From Gammaproteobacteria bacterium (lineage in GTDB: Bacteria > Pseudomonadota > Gammaproteobacteria > SZUA-229), in assembly GCA_016191795.1 (NCBI GenBank), contig JACPVK010000245.1, forward strand, positions 1 through 12,640: DNA of 12,640 nucleotides, written 5' to 3'. A program made the translations under genes and the position numbers. The notes below the pieces were generated by a model. It had not been told where the DNA came from and ran no database searches. It saw nothing but the letters and a program-made list of their open reading frames with translations. Within the stretch, counting starts at the first letter, position 1. Every line of letters starts with the position of its first letter. This document shows positions 1 through 6,664 of the stretch, piece after piece.

Positions 1-837
1 AAAAGTGGCAAGGCGGTGCTGGATGCGCTGGTATCGCAAGGTGTGAATGCGGTGGCTGTTGACGTGGGTCGTGATATTGCCGGCAAGTTATCGGGCTTTG
101 ATCGCGTGTTTAATATTTTGCATGGTCGCGGCGGCGAAGATGGGCAGATTCAGGGTCTGCTCGACATTTTGCAGATTCCCTATACCGGTTCCGGTGTGCT
201 GGGTTCAGCGATTGGTATGGACAAGTTGTTAACCAAACAAATCTGGCTGAGTAACGATTTGCCAACGCCACAATTTTCCTTGCTCGAATCGGAAACGGAT
301 TGTGAAGAAGCCATTGTAAAACTGGGTTTGCCACTGATGGTGAAACCGGCGCTGGAAGGTTCCAGTATTGGTATTAGTAAAGTGAAACATACGGAAGAAA
401 TGTCAGCCGCCTATAACATCGCACGTGATTGCGGTGGACCGGTGATAGCCGAGAAATTTATCAAGGGTGGCGAATATACCTGCGCCATTTTGGGTGAACG
501 CGTACTGCCCATGATAAAGCTGGAAACGCCGCACGAATTTTATGATTACAACGCCAAGTACCTGGCAAATGACACGCGTTATATCTGCCCATGCGGATTA
601 ACTGCTGCACGTGAAGCAGAGCTGGGGCAGATAATGTTGAAAGCATTTCGTGCCGTGCATGCCAAAGGTTGGGGTCGAGTTGATTTTATGCTCGATGAAC
701 ATGGTCAGCCCTGGTTAATTGAAGTGAATACCGTGCCCGGCATGACGGATCACAGCCTGGTCCCGATGGCGGCGCGTCAGGCAGGTATTAATTTTGAGCA
801 ACTGGTCATCATGATTTTGCAGGAGACTTTGCCGTGA
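1..837 (+). CDS. ddlB: D-alanine--D-alanine ligase DdlB, 5' end cut off by window
   Basis: ATP-dependent cytoplasmic ligase that joins two D-alanines for the peptidoglycan pentapeptide. The frame is open to base 1, so the gene begins outside the window. The first visible residues (KSGKAV) align with about residue 21 of E. coli DdlB, so roughly 20 residues are missing and 278 are present. ATP-grasp motifs are clear: HGRGGEDG from base 121, EGSSIG from 355, the active-site YDYNAKY segment near 541, GWGRVDFML from 667 and the metal-binding EVNTVPGM from 721, followed by SLVPMAARQAG near the end. These match the DdlB type that sits in dcw clusters. The GTG at base 16 is internal and not the start. 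The stop codon overlaps the ftsQ start, as expected in a dcw operon. No key residue looks lost. Confidence 0.96.
   Translation, partial: KSGKAVLDALVSQGVNAVAVDVGRDIAGKLSGFDRVFNILHGRGGEDGQIQGLLDILQIPYTGSGVLGSAIGMDKLLTKQIWLSNDLPTPQFSLLESETDCEEAIVKLGLPLMVKPALEGSSIGISKVKHTEEMSAAYNIARDCGGPVIAEKFIKGGEYTCAILGERVLPMIKLETPHEFYDYNAKYLANDTRYICPCGLTAAREAELGQIMLKAFRAVHAKGWGRVDFMLDEHGQPWLIEVNTVPGMTDHSLVPMAARQAGINFEQLVIMILQETLP
821..825 (+). promoter_or_regulatory. ribosome binding site of ftsQ, inside ddlB
   Basis: AGGAG lies within the last codons of ddlB, 8 bases before the GTG at 834 and 11 before the ATG at 837. The spacing favours the GTG slightly. Both choices give a start that overlaps the ddlB stop, which suggests translational coupling. 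Confidence 0.6.
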
Positions 838-1622
838 TGTTTGATCACAAATCGCGATCTTCGGCCAGGCCGCGCAAACAACCGCTGTTAGGTGGTCGTT
901 TAGCTGTTGCGCTGGACCGATTGACAGCGATTTGGGCTTCGCCCTGGATGCGACGCGGTGTGATGGCCATGCCCTTTGTTGTGGTGCTCGCATGGGCCTG
1001 GTCGGCATTCGATCCCGACACATTTTTACCCATTAATTCGGTGCAAATTGAAGGTGAGTTTCGTTATTTGAAACGAGATGATTTGCAACGCACCGCAATG
1101 CCGCATGTACAGGGTGGGTTTTTTTCACTGAATCTGCAGCAGGTACGTGAAGCGGTTCTGGTGTTGCCCTGGGTGGAAGACGCAACGGTGCGTCGCCAAT
1201 GGCCGGACGGTTTGCGCATTCGCGTAATGGAAAAACAGCCGGCAGCCTGGTGGGGTGATGGTCGCCTGTTAAGTTCGCGCGGTGTGTTGTTTGTGCCCGG
1301 ACAAATTGGTGCGCTGGCGTTACCAAAACTGGAAGGTCCGGAAGGCCTGGAAAAAACTTTGTTGCAGGAGCTGGGTAGTATGCAAACCGAACTGGCGAGC
1401 ACCAGTCAGCAAATTAAGACGATTCGCGTTGATGCGCGCAGGTCATGGACTTTATACATGGCATCGGGGCTGGAATTACGACTGGGACGAGAAGATGAAC
1501 ATGTGCGTCTGCAGCGTTTTGTGGATGTTTATGGTGATTATTTCCAGCCAAAACTGGAACAAATAAAACACGTTGATATGCGTTACACCAATGGCCTCGC
1601 AGTGGCCTGGCGCCGTAGCTGA
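834..1622 (+). CDS. ftsQ: cell division protein FtsQ
   Basis: Bitopic inner-membrane protein that links early and late divisome proteins through the FtsQLB complex. The 262 residues show the family layout: a basic cytoplasmic tail (about 1-40), one membrane segment (about 42-59), a periplasmic POTRA domain (about 66-134, including LPWVEDATVRRQWPDGLRIRV) and a beta domain to the C-terminus ending in the typical YTNGLAVAWR strand. Length is near that of E. coli FtsQ (276). The start is GTG at 834, overlapping the ddlB stop by four bases (GTGA); ATG at 837 would remove one residue and cannot be excluded. The ftsA start follows 14 bases after the stop, so the genes are surely co-transcribed. Sequence conservation in this family is low, so the call rests on domain layout plus position between ddlB and ftsA. 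Confidence 0.95.
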   Translation: MMFDHKSRSSARPRKQPLLGGRLAVALDRLTAIWASPWMRRGVMAMPFVVVLAWAWSAFDPDTFLPINSVQIEGEFRYLKRDDLQRTAMPHVQGGFFSLNLQQVREAVLVLPWVEDATVRRQWPDGLRIRVMEKQPAAWWGDGRLLSSRGVLFVPGQIGALALPKLEGPEGLEKTLLQELGSMQTELASTSQQIKTIRVDARRSWTLYMASGLELRLGREDEHVRLQRFVDVYGDYFQPKLEQIKHVDMRYTNGLAVAWRRS

Positions 1623-1636
1623 AAAAAAGGGCAAGC

Positions 1637-2872
1637 ATGAGCAGACGATCAGATAAAAATTTGATAGTGGGACTGGATATAGGCACCTCGAAAGTGGTGG
1701 CGATAGTCGGAGAAATCACGCCCGAGGGGCAAATAGAAATTGTCGGCCTGGGCTCACATCCTTCGCGCGGGCTGAAGAAGGGCGTGGTGGTGAATATTGA
1801 ATCTACCGTGCAATCTATTCAGCGTGCCATAGAAGAAGCAGAGTTAATGGCGGGTTGCCAGATTAACTCGGTGTATGCAGGCATCGCCGGCAGTCACATC
1901 AAGAGCCTGAATTCACATGGCATAGTGGCCATAAAAAACCGTGAAGTCAGTGAAGAAGATCTGGACAGGGTTATAGATGCGGCGCGTGCCGTGGCGATAC
2001 CGGCGGACCAACGTATTTTGCATGTGTTGCCACAGGAATTTATTGTCGATAACCAGGAAGGTATTCGTGAACCGATTGGTATGTCGGGCGTGCGCCTGGA
2101 AGCCAAGGTGCATCTTGTAACCGGTGCTGTTGGTGCGGCGCAAAATATTATCAAGTGTGTACGTCGTTGTGGCCTGGAAGTGGATGACGTGATTCTGGAA
2201 CAGCTGGCTTCGAGTTATTCAGTATTAACCGAAGACGAAAAAGAACTGGGAGTGTGCCTGGTGGATATAGGTGGTGGCACAACGGATATTGCGGTGTTCA
2301 CCGATGGCGCCATACGCCATACCGCGGTGATTCCAATTGCCGGCGATCAGGTCACCAACGATATTGCTGTCGCTTTGCGCACACCAACGCAATATGCCGA
2401 AGAAATCAAAATTAAATATGCCTGTGCCTTGCGGCAATTGGCCAATGTTGATGAAACCATTGAAGTGCCATCGGTCGGCGACCGGCCATCGCGCAAATTA
2501 TCTCGCCAGACACTGGCCGAAGTGGTGGAGCCGCGATATGACGAACTGCTTAGTCTGGTGCAGGCCGAATTACGTCGTAGTGGATTTGAGGAAATGATTG
2601 CAGCCGGTGTTGTGCTGACAGGCGGCAGTTCAAAAATGGAAGGCGTGATTGATCTGGCAGAAGAGATTTTTCACATGCCGGTGCGGCTGGGCTTGCCTCA
2701 GTACGTCAGCGGTTTGTCGGATGTGGTGAGTAATCCAATTTATGCAACGGGGGTCGGGCTGTTGCTGTTCGGTGAACAGCATCGCCAGGCGGGGCGAAGT
2801 TATTTTTCATCCGAGGGGGGCGTGAAAGGTGTATGGGAACGAATGAAAACCTGGTTTCAGGGAAACTTTTAA
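1637..2872 (+). CDS. ftsA: cell division protein FtsA
   Basis: Actin-like ATPase that tethers FtsZ filaments to the inner membrane and recruits later division proteins. The 411 residues carry the actin-fold signatures: phosphate-1 loop around VGLDIGTSKVVAIVG (11-25), the SHS2 (1C) subdomain at about 85-165 with AGIAGSHIKS, phosphate-2 loop LVDIGGGTTDIAVF (208-221), and the adenosine motif VVLTGGSSKMEG (325-336). The last 15 residues (GVWERMKTWFQ) form the amphipathic membrane-targeting helix, separated by a short linker. Length is close to the E. coli protein (420). The start ATG has AAGGG at 1627-1631 with a 5-base spacer. A run of seven A lies just after the ftsQ stop. Nothing is missing from the ATP site by eye. 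Confidence 0.98.
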   Translation: MSRRSDKNLIVGLDIGTSKVVAIVGEITPEGQIEIVGLGSHPSRGLKKGVVVNIESTVQSIQRAIEEAELMAGCQINSVYAGIAGSHIKSLNSHGIVAIKNREVSEEDLDRVIDAARAVAIPADQRILHVLPQEFIVDNQEGIREPIGMSGVRLEAKVHLVTGAVGAAQNIIKCVRRCGLEVDDVILEQLASSYSVLTEDEKELGVCLVDIGGGTTDIAVFTDGAIRHTAVIPIAGDQVTNDIAVALRTPTQYAEEIKIKYACALRQLANVDETIEVPSVGDRPSRKLSRQTLAEVVEPRYDELLSLVQAELRRSGFEEMIAAGVVLTGGSSKMEGVIDLAEEIFHMPVRLGLPQYVSGLSDVVSNPIYATGVGLLLFGEQHRQAGRSYFSSEGGVKGVWERMKTWFQGNF

Positions 2873-2956
2873 CTAACGTCGCGCCCGTCCTTATGACTCG
2901 GGTGTGCAATCAACAATCAATAAACAATATAACGAATATGAACGAGGAGTATGCCA
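2873..2956 (+). other. ftsA-ftsZ intergenic leader with weak hairpin
   Basis: The gap is 84 bases. It begins with a weak inverted repeat (GCGCCCG at 2881-2887 against CGGGTGT at 2899-2905, two G-T pairs, 11-base loop) without a T run, so it is not a standard terminator. The rest is A-rich and poor in structure, with CAATCAA twice in tandem (2907-2920), ending at the strong ribosome site of ftsZ. An open A-rich leader fits the high synthesis of FtsZ relative to FtsA and FtsQ; this link is inferred. Confidence 0.4.
2944..2949 (+). promoter_or_regulatory. ribosome binding site that sets the ftsZ start
   Basis: GAGGAG is 7 bases before ATG 2957 but only 1 base before ATG 2951. The upstream ATG is too close to be used well. 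The protein starting at 2957 begins MFELMDN, like the MFEPMEL start of E. coli FtsZ, which supports the second ATG. Confidence 0.8.
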
Positions 2957-4117
2957 ATGTTTGAACTGATGGATAACGTTGCACAAGATGCTGTTATCAA
3001 AGTGATCGGTGTCGGTGGTGGGGGTGGTAACGCGGTACGCCATATGCTGGCCAGCGGTATCGACGGCGTTGATTTTATCTGTGCCAATACCGACGCCCAG
3101 GCGCTGGCCAAAATCGAGGGTGCCAAGTCACTGCATATCGGCGGCAATATCACTCGCGGTCTGGGTGCTGGCGCCAATCCGGATGTGGGCCGTCAGGCGG
3201 CGCTGGATGACCGTGACCGAATATCGGAAATGTTATTGGGTGCTGACATGGTGTTCATTACCGCGGGTATGGGTGGCGGCACCGGTACCGGTGCGGCACC
3301 TATAGTGGCCCAGATTGCCCGGGATATGGGTATTCTGACAGTGGGCGTGGTGACCAAGCCGTTCGTTTTCGAAGGCGCCAAACGTATGAAAATTGCGCTC
3401 CATGGCATCAATGAGCTGACGCAGCATGTGGACTCATTAATCACTGTACCCAATGACAAATTATTAAGTGTATACGGCCGTGACTTTGACCTGATGAATG
3501 CATTCAGCGGTGCCAACGATGTGTTGTTGAATGCAGTGCAGGGTATTACGGAACTGATTACCCGTCCCGGCGTCATAAACGTCGATTTTGCCGATGTTCG
3601 AACAGTGATGTCGCAGAACGGTATGGGCATGATGGGTTCGGGTGTTGCCAGAGGCGAAGGCAGGGCACGCAAGGCCGCCGAAAATGCTGTTGCCAGTCCG
3701 TTGCTGGAAGATGTCAATCTGGCCGGGGCTCAGGGTATTCTGGTTAATGTAACTGGAGCCACCATGACTCTGGGCGAACTGGAAGATATTGGTTCTATTA
3801 TCAGTACCTTCTCATCCGAGGAAGCCATTGTGGTTATGGGCACGGCTATCGACGAGAACTTGAAAGATGAGTTGCGCGTGACTGTAGTCGCTACCGGCCT
3901 TGGTGCTGGTGGCGCACGGCAGACAGCTGGTCAGGCTGCTGCCAACCCGGTTCGAGCGGTGCCGCCTCGCAACCGCAACGGCAGTGTAGACTATGAGGAC
4001 CTGGACAAGCCTACTGTCTTGCGCAAGCGCGCCTCAGGTGACAATTTTGGTACCTCGGGTGTGTTTGATGATGAAATGCTGGATATACCAGCCTTCTTGC
4101 GTCGGCAGGCAGATTGA
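2957..4117 (+). CDS. ftsZ: cell division protein FtsZ
   Basis: Tubulin-like GTPase that polymerises at midcell to form the division ring. The protein has 386 residues from ATG 2957, close to Pseudomonas (394) and E. coli (383). Motifs: nucleotide loop GVGGGGGN (18-25), tubulin signature GGGTGTG (106-112), T7 loop NVDFADV with N208, D210 and D213 that complete the GTPase site of the neighbouring subunit, and the DELRVTVVATGLG strand of the C-terminal domain near 305. A linker of about 60 residues, rich in Arg, Asn and Gly, leads to the C-terminal peptide DIPAFLRRQAD (376-386) that binds FtsA, ZipA and ZapD. An in-frame ATG six bases earlier exists but has poor spacing to the ribosome site. The zapD gene at the right end of the window encodes a partner of this protein. 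Confidence 0.98.
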   Translation: MFELMDNVAQDAVIKVIGVGGGGGNAVRHMLASGIDGVDFICANTDAQALAKIEGAKSLHIGGNITRGLGAGANPDVGRQAALDDRDRISEMLLGADMVFITAGMGGGTGTGAAPIVAQIARDMGILTVGVVTKPFVFEGAKRMKIALHGINELTQHVDSLITVPNDKLLSVYGRDFDLMNAFSGANDVLLNAVQGITELITRPGVINVDFADVRTVMSQNGMGMMGSGVARGEGRARKAAENAVASPLLEDVNLAGAQGILVNVTGATMTLGELEDIGSIISTFSSEEAIVVMGTAIDENLKDELRVTVVATGLGAGGARQTAGQAAANPVRAVPPRNRNGSVDYEDLDKPTVLRKRASGDNFGTSGVFDDEMLDIPAFLRRQAD

Positions 4118-4202
4118 TTTTGATGGCAGAGTTCATGTGAAATATAGTTTGTGACGCTTAACCCAATAATTTTTCAGGTATTGGGCTATACTGGCCATAG
4201 AA

Positions 4203-4259
4203 AACGCGTGACTATACCTCTGAATGGGGGGTATGTATAATCACGCGTTGCAATTTTTT
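4203..4259 (+). terminator. possible terminator after ftsZ (inverted repeat plus T run)
   Basis: The nine-base arms AACGCGTGA (4203-4211) and TCACGCGTT (4241-4249) pair perfectly. A TATAC/GTATA match (4213-4217 with 4235-4239) can extend the stem past one mismatch. A run of six T follows at 4254-4259. This is terminator-like and well placed to end the ftsZ transcript. The loop is long, and the right arm begins on the last base of a TATAAT hexamer, so the same repeat could instead be an operator at the lpxC promoter. Confidence 0.4.
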
Positions 4260-4271
4260 GCCTGTAATAAC

Positions 4272-4277
4272 GAAGGA
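4272..4277 (+). promoter_or_regulatory. ribosome binding site that supports the TTG start of lpxC
   Basis: GAAGGA stands 8 bases before TTG 4286. The resulting N-terminus MIRQRTLK matches the MIKQRTLK start of E. coli LpxC, so the rare TTG start codon is well supported. Confidence 0.8.
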
Positions 4278-4285
4278 TATACACC

Positions 4286-5197
4286 TTGATTCGTCAACGC
4301 ACACTGAAGAATGTTATTCGCGCCACGGGCGTTGGCTTGCATACAGGTAACAAGGTGTATCTCACATTGCGTCCGGCTGCTGTTGATACCGGTATTGTTT
4401 TTCGGCGCACTGATCTGGAATCCCCTGTCGATATCGTGGCTGCAGCCGATAAAGTGGTTGATACCAAGTTGTCTACCACGATTGGTGAAGGCCAGGTAAC
4501 CGTTGCGACAGTCGAACATTTGTTAGCCGCTCTGGCCGGTCTGGGTATAGATAATGCCTATGTAGATCTGAGTGCTGGTGAAGTGCCGATCATGGATGGT
4601 AGTTCCGGCCCCTTCGTCTTCCTGCTGCAATCCGCCGGTATTGTTGAACAGAATGCTGCCAAACGCTTCATTCGTATCAAGCGCTCTGTTGTTGTAGAAG
4701 AACAGGGTAAATGGGCTCGGTTTGACCCATTTGAAGGTTTTAAAGTTAACTTCACCATCGATTTCAATCACCCTGTATTTAATGGCTCGCCACAGAACGC
4801 GGAAATCAATTTTTCATCAACTTCTTTCGTCAAGGAAATCAGCCGTGCCCGCACGTTTGGTTTTATGAGCGATTTCGAGATGTTGCGTGCCAACAATCTT
4901 GCGCTGGGCGCCAGCCTGGAAAATGCAATTGGTATAGATGAGTTCCGTATCCTCAATGAAGACGGCTTGCGTTACGAAGATGAATTCGTCAAACACAAAA
5001 TTCTGGATGCTATTGGTGACCTTTATTTGTTGGGGCACAGTTTAATCGGTGCCTATTCAGGATATCGGTCAGGTCATGCACTGAATAATAAATTGCTGCG
5101 GACATTGATCGCAGATGTAGATGCCTGGGAAGAGCTGACATTTGTAGCCGATGATGCTCTGTCGCCTATTACTTATACCCAGCCTGTAAATGCTTGA
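4286..5197 (+). CDS. lpxC: UDP-3-O-acyl-N-acetylglucosamine deacetylase LpxC
   Basis: Zinc deacetylase for the committed step of lipid A synthesis in the cytoplasm. The 303 residues cover the whole family (E. coli 305). Zinc ligands are present: H78 in TVEHL, H237 and D241 in HKILDAIGDL; the general base is E77 and the catalytic histidine is H264 in SGHALNNKL. Family blocks GVGLHTG (15-21), IMDGSSGPFV (102-111), TIDFNHP (157-163) and SRARTFGFM (186-194) are intact, so the enzyme should be active. Cys63 of the E. coli enzyme is replaced by serine in this protein (LSTT at 62-65), with a one-residue shortening just after. The start is TTG, which may limit translation. The gene lies 168 bases after ftsZ, and converges with dciA 22 bases after its stop; no terminator is visible in that small gap. 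Confidence 0.98.
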   Translation: MIRQRTLKNVIRATGVGLHTGNKVYLTLRPAAVDTGIVFRRTDLESPVDIVAAADKVVDTKLSTTIGEGQVTVATVEHLLAALAGLGIDNAYVDLSAGEVPIMDGSSGPFVFLLQSAGIVEQNAAKRFIRIKRSVVVEEQGKWARFDPFEGFKVNFTIDFNHPVFNGSPQNAEINFSSTSFVKEISRARTFGFMSDFEMLRANNLALGASLENAIGIDEFRILNEDGLRYEDEFVKHKILDAIGDLYLLGHSLIGAYSGYRSGHALNNKLLRTLIADVDAWEELTFVADDALSPITYTQPVNA

Positions 5198-5219
5198 GGC
5201 GTAACAACAGTTTTCGGAT

Positions 5220-5645
5220 TTATTGATCACTCGCTATACGTTTCGAGAGTTTGAGTAGCGAGTTTTTAAGATCGGGGTCGGATACGCTTTCTGCGGCCTG
5301 CTTAATGGCCTGGGAGCTGTTCTTACTCAGGAGGATTGGTTTTTTTTGCGTTGGTGTGGATCTGGCTGGATTGCGATTTCTAAGTAATCGAATGTGAATA
5401 CTGGTAATCCCGTAGTCAGTGTATTGATCCAGCATATACAGTATATCGTTTATGTGAAGGCGTAAGCGGGTTGACCAGGCCGGGGAGTCACTTGTGACAA
5501 CAAGCTCGCGGTCGGCAATATTGACTGCCTGGATATGTTGATGGGCAGCAACAGGTAAAGTTGATTTAAGTAATTGATCAATACGCTCCAGTTGATGTGT
5601 CCGTCTGGTTAGTTCAGGGTTGATCAGGCTGGAAAGTCGTTTCAT
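5220..5645 (-). CDS. dciA: DciA (DUF721) replicative helicase operator protein
   Basis: The 141-residue product matches the DUF721 family, whose members (DciA) bind the DnaB helicase and support its loading in bacteria that lack the phage-derived DnaC or DnaI loaders. The recognisable core is the KH-like N-terminal domain: LPVAAHQHIQAVNIADRELV (about 30-50) followed by the signature SPAWSTRLRLHINDIL (54-69) with W57 and R60. The tail from about 92 is polar and probably disordered, ending in a possible short helix region. In Pseudomonas a DUF721 gene lies at the same place, between lpxC and secA. The gene converges with lpxC and diverges from the M23 gene. The ribosome site before ATG 5645 is weak. 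Family naming is secure; the replication role is family knowledge, not seen here. Confidence 0.88.
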   Translation of the reverse strand: MKRLSSLINPELTRRTHQLERIDQLLKSTLPVAAHQHIQAVNIADRELVVTSDSPAWSTRLRLHINDILYMLDQYTDYGITSIHIRLLRNRNPARSTPTQKKPILLSKNSSQAIKQAAESVSDPDLKNSLLKLSKRIASDQ

Positions 5646-5678
5646 TGGTGCGAACAGTTATACGTTTAATTGGTTGCT

Positions 5679-5721
5679 ATTGTATGTCACATTTATGAAT
5701 GTTTATTTGTGATGTTGTCAA
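5679..5721 (-). promoter_or_regulatory. candidate promoter of dciA
   Basis: On the minus strand a perfect -35 hexamer TTGACA (5716-5721) is followed after 18 bases by CATAAA (5692-5697, four of six to consensus). A second -10-like TACAAT occurs at 5679-5684 without a matching -35. Transcription from here would give a leader of about 30-45 bases for dciA. Confidence 0.45.
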
Positions 5722-5735
5722 CCGGGTCATAAACT
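5707..5735 (+). promoter_or_regulatory. candidate promoter of the M23 peptidase gene
   Basis: TTGTGA (5707-5712) and TAAACT (5730-5735) are 17 bases apart and each match consensus at four of six. The start would be near 5742, leaving a very short leader before ATG 5756. It overlaps the back-to-back dciA promoter, whose -35 box lies inside its spacer. Weak evidence, but the gap must hold a promoter for this divergent gene. Confidence 0.3.
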
Positions 5736-5755
5736 AAAAAGAAGCACAGTAATTC

Positions 5756-6664
5756 ATGAATATAATTCTGGTCAGTAAATTCAGAGGGCGTCCTTACCGC
5801 ATACAAGTTGGCAGCCCCCTGCAAATGACTATGTTAATGATGATGGTTGTCGCGATAGCGAGTTGTGTCGCCCTGGCCGGGTTCTGGTGGGGTCATACCC
5901 AAAACTCATCTGATCAAATTTCATCCATGCAATCCGAAATTCAATTACAACGAGATCTTATCGAGCAGACCCGCTTTAATGCTCAGGCAGATCTTGATGC
6001 CCTGGCGGCGCGACTGGGGCAGATCCAGGCACACGCAACGCGATTAAATGCACTTGGCCAGAAGCTGGTGAAGATTGCCAAGATAGATTCAGGTGAATTT
6101 AATTTTGAGGAAACCCCGGGTGTGGGTGGTCCTGAAGAGACAGATATAACAGCACTGAAGCTGGATTTCGGCAGCCAGATCGATGCCATGGTCTCCGAGC
6201 TCGATGAGCGTGAACAACAATTGGGTGTTCTGGAAACAGTATTGATCAACAGTCATGTTAAGGAAGAGGTTTTTCCTGACGGCCGACCGATTAAATTGGG
6301 TTGGGTTTCATCCTACTATGGGACCAGAACCAATCCATTTACCGGCAGATTGCAATTTCATAAGGGAATGGATTTCGCTTCCAAGTCAGGCAGCGATGTG
6401 CTCTCTGTTGCGGGTGGAGTCGTTACCTGGTCGGGCGACCGCTATGGCTACGGAAACCTGGTAGAAATAAATCATGGTAATGGTTTTGTTACACGCTATG
6501 GTCACAATCAGGACAACCTCGTTAAGGTTGGCGATACAGTTAAAAAGGGTCAGAAAGTTGCCGAAATGGGTTCTACAGGGCGGTCTACAGGCCCCCATGT
6601 CCATTTCGAGGTTTTACAAAACGGGCGTCAGATTAATCCTCTGAAGTTTGTTCAGGCTAATTAA
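5756..6664 (+). CDS. membrane-anchored M23 family metallopeptidase
   Basis: Probable zinc endopeptidase that cuts peptide cross-links in peptidoglycan, anchored in the inner membrane with its catalytic domain in the periplasm. The 302 residues show a short basic cytoplasmic tail, a membrane segment (about 24-46), a helical, probably coiled-coil stretch (about 52-110, and again 135-165) and a C-terminal M23 (LytM) domain (about 180-298). Active-site residues are all present: H202 and D206 in HKGMDFA, H250 in TRYGHN, and H281/H283 in HVHFEV. This differs from the inactive LytM factors such as EnvC, which lack zinc ligands. The gene sits between dciA and secA as in Pseudomonas relatives. The ribosome site is weak. 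The exact substrate bond and any regulator cannot be read from sequence; no gene symbol is justified. Confidence 0.9.
   Translation: MNIILVSKFRGRPYRIQVGSPLQMTMLMMMVVAIASCVALAGFWWGHTQNSSDQISSMQSEIQLQRDLIEQTRFNAQADLDALAARLGQIQAHATRLNALGQKLVKIAKIDSGEFNFEETPGVGGPEETDITALKLDFGSQIDAMVSELDEREQQLGVLETVLINSHVKEEVFPDGRPIKLGWVSSYYGTRTNPFTGRLQFHKGMDFASKSGSDVLSVAGGVVTWSGDRYGYGNLVEINHGNGFVTRYGHNQDNLVKVGDTVKKGQKVAEMGSTGRSTGPHVHFEVLQNGRQINPLKFVQAN

Larger units (their letters stand above)
4118..4285 (+). promoter_or_regulatory. ftsZ-lpxC intergenic region, candidate lpxC promoter
   Basis: This 168-base gap has two -10-like hexamers: TATACT at 4187-4192 and the consensus TATAAT at 4236-4241. Neither has a good -35 box at 16-18 bases, so promoter strength cannot be judged. 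Two inverted repeats lie over or next to them: CCCAATA/TATTGGG (4162-4168 and 4179-4185) and AACGCGTGA/TCACGCGTT (4203-4211 and 4241-4249). CTATAC also occurs twice (4186-4191 and 4212-4217). lpxC commonly has its own promoter in gammaproteobacteria, and its TTG start lies 45 bases after the consensus hexamer, which is a reasonable leader. Confidence 0.4.

Noticed and set aside
1622..1628. Run of seven A before ftsA as a slippage site
   Set aside because: It lies between stop and start codons, so slippage would have no coding effect.
2928..2933. TATAAC as a -10 box for ftsZ
   Set aside because: No -35 at usual spacing, and a start some 10 bases later would leave the ribosome site at the very 5' end of the message.
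3193..3717. 174-codon minus-strand frame opposite ftsZ
   Set aside because: It lies fully inside ftsZ, has low-complexity Ser/Pro/Ala-rich content typical of antisense shadows and no ribosome site that I can see.
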